6,455 bases of DNA, taken from NCBI GenBank assembly GCA_946478895.1, contig CAMLDY010000128.1, positions 1 to 6,455 on the forward strand, given 5' to 3'. A program made the translations under genes and the position numbers. The notes under the pieces were generated by a model, which was not told the DNA's origin, did not search any database, and was given only the letters and a program-made list of their open reading frames with translations. Below, piece by piece: positions 1 through 5,241 of the stretch. Within the stretch, counting starts at the first letter, position 1, and each line of letters starts with the position of its first letter. Source of the stretch: an uncultured Gemmatimonadota bacterium (GTDB lineage Bacteria > Gemmatimonadota > Gemmatimonadetes > Gemmatimonadales > Gemmatimonadaceae).

Positions 1-75
1 CTCGATCGGCCTGAATGCGCCGCTCTTTTCCTGCAGGTACCTGCGGTCGGGCTTTGCTGCGACTTTGACTGCCAT
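1..75 (-). CDS. 5' end of an unrecognised gene (first 25 codons only)
   Basis: An open reading frame starts with ATG at 75 and runs without a stop to the window edge, so only the N-terminus is visible. It begins MAVKVAAKPDRRYL, is rich in Lys and Arg, and shows no signal peptide or membrane segment. The start is supported by a strong Shine-Dalgarno sequence, GGAG at 85-82 on the minus strand, six bases before the ATG. It lies 56 nt downstream of the cyclopropane synthase gene on the same strand, so it could be the last member of that gene cluster or have its own promoter (a TAGATT box lies at 109-104). Too little is visible to name a function. Confidence 0.6.
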   Translation of the reverse strand, partial: MAVKVAAKPDRRYLQEKSGAFRPIE

Positions 76-103
76 TCCCTTCTCCGGCGCGAAATGTCTG
101 TGC

Positions 104-109
104 AATCTA
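104..109 (-). promoter_or_regulatory. Possible -10 box (TAGATT) before the left-edge gene
   Basis: On the minus strand TAGATT lies 28 nt before the ATG at 75, which would give a leader of about 20 nt that includes the GGAG site. The box sits between short inverted arms, GTGC and GCAC (100-113). No convincing -35 element is visible. It is a short match in a GC-rich gap and is weak evidence on its own. Confidence 0.25.
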
Positions 110-131
110 GCACCTCGCGCCGTCGAACGAC

Positions 132-1499
132 TCAGGCGTCGGCGTAAAGGTCCTCACGCGTCAGGGGAATCATCGAGCGACCTTGCGCGTCGGGCTTCGC
201 GAGAAGTGTCTGGACGACATTGATGCCCGCGGTCGCGAACGCATTTGCGGACGCCGCCATGTACAGTCTCCAGACGCGGAAGGTGTGCTGGCCGACCAGC
301 GCGGTGGCATCGCGACTCTTGTCCTCCAGGGATTTCACCCAGTGCCGCAGCGTCATCGCGTAATGCTCGCGCAGACTCTCCATGTCACGCACCTCGAAGC
401 CCGCCGCCTCGGCTGCCCTGACGACGGCCGCGGTTGCAGTGAGCTTCCCATCCGGGAACACGTAAGTGTCGATGAACGCGTCAGCCTTCCAGAACTTGTC
501 GAAGATTTTCTTGCCCACCGATTTTGGACGGGCCTCTCTGAGGCTGACGATGCCGTGATTGAGAAACAGGCCGCCGCCCTTGAGCGCGCGGTAGGCTGAC
601 TGGAAGTACACCGGCAGATGGGTGAGCCCGACGTGCTCGATCATTCCCACGCTCGAGATTTTGTCGTAGCCGTCGCCGGCAGTGAGAGTCCGGTAATCGC
701 GGATCGCGACGCGACAACGGTCGGCGAGACCGGCCTCCTCGATGCGCTCCTTTGCCAGTGCTGCCTGGTTTTCGCTGAGCGTGATTCCCGTCGCGTCCAC
801 GCCGTAGTGCTCGGCGGCGTGCATGATGAGTCCGCCCCAGCCACAGCCGATGTCGAGCATTCGCTCGCCGGGTTTCAGCCGCAGCTTGCGACAGATGTGA
901 TCTAGCTTCGCTTCCTGGGCCTCGTCGAGCGTTGCAGCCGGCGTCTCGAAGTACGCGCAAGAATAGACCATGCGCTTGTCCAGCCACAGCTTGTAGAACT
1001 CGTTCCCGACGTCATAGTGGAACTGGATCGCTGCGGCATCGCGGACCGGAGTGTGCCGCGGTCCCAGCTTTCGAGCGCGCTCGGGGAAGCGCGCATCGGC
1101 GAGATCGTCGTCCGCCTTCCCGGGAAGCCGCAGCACCAGCGCGACGAGCTTCGCAATCTTCGCCGGTGAATGCAGTCGGTTGCCGATCACGTCGGTGAGG
1201 TTGGACGCCGCTTCCATGCTGCCTTCGATCTCCACGTCCCCGCTCAGATATGCTTCGACTATCGAAAGCTCATTGGGCGGCAGCAGCATCCGCCGCAGCG
1301 CCGCCGGCCGGTTCAACACCAGCGTGAACGGCGACGGCGAACGATTTCCGCGATCCACCGAGCCGTCCCAGAACTTTACGTCGAAAGATCGCTCGTGCGG
1401 CTCACCCAGGATCGCGGTGAGCACATCGCGGCACCGCGACAGCGCGCCTTCGTAGGCGCGTGACTGCGAGCTCTCCAGCTCTGCGTGTACGGTGGACAT
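132..1499 (-). CDS. cfa: Cyclopropane-fatty-acyl-phospholipid synthase (SAM-dependent)
   Basis: A 455-residue protein predicted to transfer a methylene group from S-adenosylmethionine to the cis double bond of acyl chains in membrane phospholipids, acting at the inner face of the membrane. Residues about 37-100 form the N-terminal domain of the family. FHYDVGNEFY at 160-169 opens the catalytic domain, and the SAM-binding loop DIGCGWGG is at 216-223. The residues that hold the bicarbonate in the E. coli enzyme (Cys139, Glu239, His266, Tyr317) have clear equivalents: C181 (YSCAYF), E288 (IEHVG), H315 (NHG) and Y380 (HYAMTL). All catalytic residues appear intact. E. coli Cfa is 382 residues; the extra length here is mainly at the N-terminus. 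The frame stays open to 1670, but that extension runs into the upstream glycosylase gene and adds nothing typical of the family, so I chose the ATG at 1499. No clear Shine-Dalgarno sequence precedes it. Related SAM-dependent acyl-chain methyltransferases cannot be excluded, but the bicarbonate residues favour a true cyclopropane synthase. Confidence 0.93.
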   Translation of the reverse strand: MSTVHAELESSQSRAYEGALSRCRDVLTAILGEPHERSFDVKFWDGSVDRGNRSPSPFTLVLNRPAALRRMLLPPNELSIVEAYLSGDVEIEGSMEAASNLTDVIGNRLHSPAKIAKLVALVLRLPGKADDDLADARFPERARKLGPRHTPVRDAAAIQFHYDVGNEFYKLWLDKRMVYSCAYFETPAATLDEAQEAKLDHICRKLRLKPGERMLDIGCGWGGLIMHAAEHYGVDATGITLSENQAALAKERIEEAGLADRCRVAIRDYRTLTAGDGYDKISSVGMIEHVGLTHLPVYFQSAYRALKGGGLFLNHGIVSLREARPKSVGKKIFDKFWKADAFIDTYVFPDGKLTATAAVVRAAEAAGFEVRDMESLREHYAMTLRHWVKSLEDKSRDATALVGQHTFRVWRLYMAASANAFATAGINVVQTLLAKPDAQGRSMIPLTREDLYADA

Positions 1500-1519
1500 G
1501 ATCAGCAGACCCAGTTGCG

Positions 1520-1527
1520 CAAATCTT
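1520..1527 (-). promoter_or_regulatory. Possible promoter box AAGATTTG before cfa
   Basis: In the 86-nt gap before cfa the minus strand carries AAGATTTG, one mismatch from TAnnTTTG, ending 20 nt before the ATG at 1499. It resembles the TATATTTG boxes at 3568-3575 and 3624-3631. This could give cfa its own transcript, but the match is imperfect and no upstream element is visible. Confidence 0.2.
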
Positions 1528-1585
1528 TCGTGGAGGCCGCGCCCGGCGATCTGATCCGCAATCGAAGACAATGCATGCAACAGGA

Positions 1586-2239
1586 TCAATCTCCCGAGCG
1601 CGGGACGGGTGCCGGTGTATCGATCGACCGCCACAGGTACCACGACGCTACCGTGCGATACGGCGCCCATTTGGCGCCAATCTTCAAAACCCTTTCCGGC
1701 GTCGGCAGTTTCCGCAACCGGTATGCTCTCTGAATTGCTTTCTGCACACCGAGGTCCAGATCGGGCAGAACGTCCGGCCTTCCCAGACGGAACATCATGA
1801 ACATCTGGGCAGTCCAGCGTCCGATGCCTTTCACCTGCGTCAGCGCGGCGATTACTTCAGAATCGGTCAGCTCGTGGAGGGTTTCAATCGGCACTTGTCC
1901 CGATGCCACCCGCGCGCCGAGGTCCTTGAGGTAGGCTGATTTCTGGCGCGACAGTCCGACCGCGCGCAGCTTGTCGTCGGGCGTGCTGGCGAGCTCGTCG
2001 GGGAGCGGCGGACGGCCTCCGTACAATCCGACAAACCTGCCATGAATTGTCCCCGCCGCTTTCCCCGAAAGCTGCTGAAACACAATTGACCGGCACACCG
2101 CATCGAAGTGGGTGCCGTTCCCGGTTGGCCAGCCTTTGTAGGTGCCTACCGCTTCGATCACCTTCGCGAGCACGGGATCGACTTTCTTCAAATGGGCGAC
2201 GGCTTTTCTGCCGAACGCGCTAGAACCAGCAGACTTCAT
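1586..2239 (-). CDS. DNA-3-methyladenine glycosylase, AlkA/Mag type (HhH-GPD family)
   Basis: A 217-residue base-excision repair enzyme predicted to cut the N-glycosidic bond of alkylated purines such as 3-methyladenine, leaving an abasic site in DNA. Residues 51-62 contain the family signature VFQQLSGKAA. The helix-hairpin-helix that grips the DNA backbone is at 135-147 (VKGIGRWTAQ), followed by a Gly/Pro-rich loop and the catalytic aspartate, most likely D162 in PDLDLG. The C-terminal WAPYRTVASWYLW segment is also typical. At 217 residues it lacks the extra N-terminal domain of E. coli AlkA (282 residues) and so resembles the compact Mag-like members. There is no iron-sulfur Cys cluster, which separates it from Nth/MutY. 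The ATG overlaps the end of the upstream hydrolase gene by 20 nt in another frame, pointing to co-transcription and probable translational coupling; only a weak GGGA precedes the start. The exact range of substrate bases cannot be read from the sequence. Confidence 0.92.
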   Translation of the reverse strand: MKSAGSSAFGRKAVAHLKKVDPVLAKVIEAVGTYKGWPTGNGTHFDAVCRSIVFQQLSGKAAGTIHGRFVGLYGGRPPLPDELASTPDDKLRAVGLSRQKSAYLKDLGARVASGQVPIETLHELTDSEVIAALTQVKGIGRWTAQMFMMFRLGRPDVLPDLDLGVQKAIQRAYRLRKLPTPERVLKIGAKWAPYRTVASWYLWRSIDTPAPVPRSGD

Positions 2240-3563
2240 TTTTCCCGGTGAGTGGCAGCGGCTCGCGATTGAGCCTCAGCTCGATCAGAGTGGTAGTGAA
2301 CGGATAAAAGAATTTTATCCCGGTATCGTCCGAGAGGGAGGAGATGTCGAGGCAACCGTCCCACTTCGCCTCGCGGACTGCCGGCGGGACGCCTGGCTCG
2401 GTGTCGCTGCCAAATCCCGAATAACCAACCAGCTGCGACCCCGACGTTGCAATGACCCGGATCCAGAGGTTGGGAAGCTTCTCATAGTCGAGATCCTTCA
2501 GCCTGACGTGGAAACAGCGCAGGCTCGGATCGCCGCGATAGGTGTGCACGTCGACGTCGAACTGATGGATTCCGCTGTTCGCCGCTTCGCGCCGGAACAG
2601 CTGGATGTTGTAGTCCGGAACGGGATCCCCGCGCTCATCCATCACTCGCACCACGAATTGCTGCCATTCGTCGACCTTTTCGCGCCCCGGCCGCGTCTTC
2701 CGCGTTGCATCGTCGATCCATGCGCTGAAGGTCGCAGCGCTGGAAACCTGGAGCGCTCTGTCGACCAGATCGGCGAGATCGGCGCCGGGGTCGGACAGAA
2801 TTGTCCCGTGATTCCTTCCTTCGACGAACATCAGCGGAATGTCGGTGTTCTTCCAGTCTGCGATCGACACCCGCTGCTCCGACCCTTCGCGGTCGGGATC
2901 GAGGGTCAGGTCGAGAACGATCTTCCTCGTGTTGAGCGGGCACGACGCCCAGCGTACGGTTCCGTCGGTGCCGGGCTCGTTGACGAGCTGTCGCAAACCG
3001 GAATAGCTGCGATTGCCACAGAAAATGAAGACGTACGGCGTGCGTCGGGTCGGTCCATAAAAAGTCTCGTCGCCCAGCAGATCGAGATGTGCGAGATCCC
3101 AGGTGAAGCGGCTCGCGAGCTCCAGGCCATCCAGAACCTTGTCGCCCGCTTCCAGAAAATCGGGGCCGAGGTGTTTGTTGCCCTTGAACAACGCGCCTAG
3201 CCAGCTCCGTCCCTTGTGCGCGAGTGGGGATCCGAAGGTCGCCGGCGCCAGCCCGATCAGATGCTTGAGGCGGTCGCGTCTTCCGGCGTAAGCAGTCAGC
3301 CACGCTCTGATCACCAGCATCCCGGTGGAGTGCACGATCGCATCGAACGGCTCGTCGTTGCTCAGCCCGGCGCGGATGCGCAGGGCGCGATCGAAACCCT
3401 CGGCGATGTCCTTGATGGTCACTTCATTGGTCAGCGACCGATAGCTACAGGCGTGGATCATCCCTACTTCGTAGCCGCGTTGCTCGAGGATGCGTTGCCA
3501 CTCCCTGAACGCGGCGCCGTCGTCGGAATAGCCATGGACGAGCACGATGGGGTTTCGCGCCAT
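2220..3563 (-). CDS. Alpha/beta-hydrolase (lipase/esterase-like) with an extra C-terminal domain
   Basis: A 447-residue protein. The first strand and oxyanion region are at the very N-terminus (PIVLVHGYSDDG, residues 5-16), which strongly supports the ATG at 3563 over the in-frame ATG at 3620. The nucleophile elbow is VHSTG with S79; the usual first Gly of GxSxG is Val. Likely triad partners are D200 (GTDGTVRWAS) and H252 (NHGTIL). The spacing and sequence around these resemble lipases and esterases, but acyl-ester substrate and chain length are unknown. Residues about 300-447 lie beyond the hydrolase fold. The start of this part, VRVMDERGDPVPDY at 305-318, looks like the opening strand and turn of a transthyretin- or Ig-like beta sandwich, which is an inference from pattern only. 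There is no signal peptide or membrane segment, so the protein is predicted cytoplasmic unless exported by another route. It is the first gene of the minus-strand block and overlaps the glycosylase start. No Shine-Dalgarno sequence is present, and a TATATTTG box lies 4 nt before the ATG. Confidence 0.82.
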   Translation of the reverse strand: MARNPIVLVHGYSDDGAAFREWQRILEQRGYEVGMIHACSYRSLTNEVTIKDIAEGFDRALRIRAGLSNDEPFDAIVHSTGMLVIRAWLTAYAGRRDRLKHLIGLAPATFGSPLAHKGRSWLGALFKGNKHLGPDFLEAGDKVLDGLELASRFTWDLAHLDLLGDETFYGPTRRTPYVFIFCGNRSYSGLRQLVNEPGTDGTVRWASCPLNTRKIVLDLTLDPDREGSEQRVSIADWKNTDIPLMFVEGRNHGTILSDPGADLADLVDRALQVSSAATFSAWIDDATRKTRPGREKVDEWQQFVVRVMDERGDPVPDYNIQLFRREAANSGIHQFDVDVHTYRGDPSLRCFHVRLKDLDYEKLPNLWIRVIATSGSQLVGYSGFGSDTEPGVPPAVREAKWDGCLDISSLSDDTGIKFFYPFTTTLIELRLNREPLPLTGKNEVCWF

Positions 3564-3567
3564 TCGG

Positions 3568-3575
3568 CAAATATA
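3568..3575 (-). promoter_or_regulatory. Promoter box TATATTTG, 4 nt before the hydrolase ATG (leaderless)
   Basis: On the minus strand TATATTTG is followed by CCGA and then the ATG at 3563. TATATT fits a sigma-70 -10 hexamer, and the full octamer fits the TAnnTTTG element of Bacteroidetes promoters. With normal spacing from this element, transcription would begin at or within a few bases of the ATG, giving a leaderless mRNA, and no Shine-Dalgarno sequence is present. No -35 TTGACA or -33 TTTG is recognisable upstream. Confidence 0.6.
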
Positions 3576-3580
3576 CGAGC

Positions 3581-3603
3581 GCCGCCGGAGTGCGCGCGGC
3601 GGC
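3581..3603. repeat. GC-rich inverted repeat between the divergent promoters
   Basis: GCCGCC at 3581-3586 is matched by GGCGGC at 3598-3603 with an 11-nt spacer. It lies between the two outward-facing TATATTTG boxes, where a regulator could affect both genes. The arms are short and pure GC in a GC-rich genome, so chance is a real possibility. Confidence 0.25.
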
Positions 3604-3623
3604 TGCCACCGGCGCCGCAACTC

Positions 3624-3631
3624 TATATTTG
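3624..3631 (+). promoter_or_regulatory. Promoter box TATATTTG, 4 nt before the decarboxylase ATG (leaderless)
   Basis: TATATTTG is followed by AGCA and then the ATG at 3636, exactly the geometry seen on the opposite strand for the hydrolase gene. The predicted transcription start falls at about the A of the ATG. No Shine-Dalgarno sequence is present, only an isolated GAG two bases before the start. No -35 or -33 element is recognisable. Confidence 0.6.
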
Positions 3632-3635
3632 AGCA

Positions 3636-5132
3636 ATGACTTCCCCATCCCCGACGCGTTCGGCAGTGACTTCCGATCCGGCGACGACTTTATCCGCCGC
3701 ACCGGGGATGACCGCAGAAGACTTCCGCCGACACGGTCATGCGGTGATCGACTGGATCGCCGATTACCTGGACGCGCCGGAGCGGTTTCCGGTGCTTCCG
3801 TCGGTGCGGCCGGGCGATGTGCGCGATTCGCTTTCGCGCTCGGCGCCAACCCACGGCGAGCCGATGGACGCGATTCTCGCCGACTTCAGAAATCTCGTTC
3901 TACCGGCCGTCACCCACTGGAACCACCCGGACTTTCTAGCCTATTTCGCCAATTCCTCGACCGGCGAAGGAGTGCTCGGCGAGGCGCTGGCCGCCGCGCT
4001 CAACGTCAACGCGATGTTGTGGCGCACCAGCCCGGCAGCTACCGAGCTCGAGCTCGTGACGCTCGATTGGCTGCGCCAGATGCTCGGCCTGCCCGATGGG
4101 CTCCTTGGCGTGATCGGCGACACCGCATCGTCGAACACTCTCTACGCTCTTGCCGCCGCGCGCGAGATGCATCCGGAGCTGCACCTCCGCGACAAGGGCA
4201 TGGCTGGTCGGAGTGATCTGCCGCCGCTCGCCATCTACTGCTCCGAGGAAGCACACTCCAGCATCGACAAGGCCGCGATGACCCTCGGCCTCGGGCTCGA
4301 GTCGGTGCGGAAGATTCCCACCGACTCCGGGCTCCGGATGAACGTGGAAGCGCTGCGCGACGCGGTTGTCAGCGATCGACGCAATGGGAGAATTCCACTC
4401 GCGACCGTCGCGACCGTAGGCACGACTTCGACGACGGCGATCGATCCTGTTCCCGCCATCGCCGAGCTCTGCGCGCGAGAAAAGATGTGGCTGCACGTCG
4501 ATGCGTCGTACGGCGGAGCTGCTGCAATCCTGCCGGAGATGCGCGGCATCCTCGAGGGATGCGAAAATGCGGACTCCATCGTCGTGAACCCTCACAAGTG
4601 GTTGTTCACCCCGATGGATTGTTCGGTCCTTTATACCCGCCGGCCCGATCTGTTGAAGCGCGCCTTCCAGCACATCGCGGATTATCTCGTTGTGAGCGAG
4701 GGCGAAGGCGTCGTCAACCTCATGGATTACGGCATTTCGCTCGGCCGCCGTTTTCGCGCTCTCAAGCTGTGGTTCGTCATCAGAAGCATGGGAGTCGAAG
4801 GCATGCAGTCCCTCATTCGAGAGCACATCCGCATCGCGCGGCGGGCGGCGGCGGCGATCGACGCGGACCCCGAGCTCGAGCGACTGGCTGATGTGAATTT
4901 CTCGACCGTGGTCTTCCGGCACCGACCGGCGGGCATGGCGGGCAAGCAGCTCGATGAGCACAACACCGAGCTGCTCCAACGGCTTCTCGACCGAAAGGAA
5001 GTCTATCTCTCGCACACCAGAGTCAGGGGCCGGTACGCGATGCGGATCGCGATCGGCAACGTCCACACGACCGAAGCCCACGTCCAGCGCGCTCTGGAGC
5101 TTGTCAAACAAGCCGCGGCGGGGTCGCTCTGA
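3636..5132 (+). CDS. PLP-dependent group II decarboxylase, aromatic-L-amino-acid decarboxylase-like
   Basis: A 498-residue pyridoxal-phosphate enzyme predicted to decarboxylate an aromatic amino acid (tyrosine, DOPA, tryptophan or phenylalanine) to its amine in the cytoplasm. The cofactor lysine is K321 in NPHKW, a motif shared with animal DOPA decarboxylase. H207 (EEAHSS) matches the His that stacks on the PLP ring, and D289 (HVDASYGG) the Asp that pairs with the pyridine nitrogen. GTTSTTAID (262-270), the substrate-side HPDFLAYF (97-104) and LGRRFRALKLWFV (369-381) are also conserved. Y365 in the mobile loop (MDYG) appears to match the Tyr needed for decarboxylation; in plants a Phe there gives aldehyde synthases. 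The loop between this Tyr and LGRRF is three residues shorter than in the animal enzyme. Substrate cannot be assigned from sequence. Family similarity starts near M25 (MTAEDFRRHGH, codon at 3708); residues 1-24 are Ser/Thr/Pro/Ala-rich. I kept the ATG at 3636 because of its promoter geometry. The downstream gene has its own predicted promoter and is probably not co-transcribed. Confidence 0.93.
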   Translation: MTSPSPTRSAVTSDPATTLSAAPGMTAEDFRRHGHAVIDWIADYLDAPERFPVLPSVRPGDVRDSLSRSAPTHGEPMDAILADFRNLVLPAVTHWNHPDFLAYFANSSTGEGVLGEALAAALNVNAMLWRTSPAATELELVTLDWLRQMLGLPDGLLGVIGDTASSNTLYALAAAREMHPELHLRDKGMAGRSDLPPLAIYCSEEAHSSIDKAAMTLGLGLESVRKIPTDSGLRMNVEALRDAVVSDRRNGRIPLATVATVGTTSTTAIDPVPAIAELCAREKMWLHVDASYGGAAAILPEMRGILEGCENADSIVVNPHKWLFTPMDCSVLYTRRPDLLKRAFQHIADYLVVSEGEGVVNLMDYGISLGRRFRALKLWFVIRSMGVEGMQSLIREHIRIARRAAAAIDADPELERLADVNFSTVVFRHRPAGMAGKQLDEHNTELLQRLLDRKEVYLSHTRVRGRYAMRIAIGNVHTTEAHVQRALELVKQAAAGSL

Positions 5133-5135
5133 GCC

Positions 5136-5155
5136 AAAAACTGCCGCCCTGGCAG
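5136..5155 (-). terminator. Possible small terminator reading leftward, after the decarboxylase gene
   Basis: CTGCC and GGCAG (5141-5145 and 5151-5155) form a five-base-pair hairpin with a five-base loop. Read on the minus strand it is followed directly by TTTTT, the layout of an intrinsic terminator. In that direction it would stop antisense transcripts entering the decarboxylase gene from the right. Read on the plus strand it lacks a T-run, so it is not a normal terminator for the decarboxylase. The stem is short. Confidence 0.25.
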
Positions 5156-5175
5156 GAACGAAGAATGCTGGGCGG

Positions 5176-5181
5176 TATATT
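5176..5181 (+). promoter_or_regulatory. Probable -10 box (TATATT) of the secreted TPR gene
   Basis: TATATT stands out in the GC-rich gap between the decarboxylase and the TPR gene. Transcription would start near 5188, giving a leader of about 54 nt that carries the AGGGAG ribosome site. The same hexamer is used at the divergent promoters, but here it is followed by AA instead of TG. No clear -35 element is seen. Confidence 0.5.
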
Positions 5182-5228
5182 AACGGACGTAAATTCTTCA
5201 GCTCAGCCCACCCCAATCTATTGATGTC

Positions 5229-5234
5229 AGGGAG
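5229..5234 (+). promoter_or_regulatory. Ribosome binding site AGGGAG of the TPR gene
   Basis: AGGGAG ends seven bases before the ATG at 5242, an ideal spacing. It decides between two in-frame ATGs: the one at 5224 lies upstream of this site and has no Shine-Dalgarno sequence, and starting there would put extra residues ahead of the signal peptide. Confidence 0.75.
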
Positions 5235-5241
5235 AACCTTG

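Noticed and set aside
122..131. GTCG-AA-CGAC inverted repeat just downstream of cfa as a terminator
   Set aside because: The two-base loop is too small for a stable hairpin, the stem is four pairs, and no T-run follows on the minus strand.
1572..1579. Palindrome TGCATGCA near the end of the glycosylase gene
   Set aside because: It is within the coding sequence, only eight bases long and not repeated in the window, so chance is the simplest explanation.
1500..1670. N-terminal extension of the cyclopropane synthase to an ATG at 1670
   Set aside because: The extension overlaps the glycosylase coding region by 85 nt and carries no family feature; the next in-frame ATG at 1499 fits the known domain layout.
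2142..3200. 352-residue open frame on the plus strand
   Set aside because: It is antisense to the hydrolase and glycosylase genes and shows no recognisable motif; it is explained by the codon bias of the real genes.
3564..3620. N-terminal extension of the hydrolase to an ATG at 3620
   Set aside because: The extra 19 residues are an Arg-rich run with no signal peptide character, and using them would put the TATATTTG promoter box inside the coding region.
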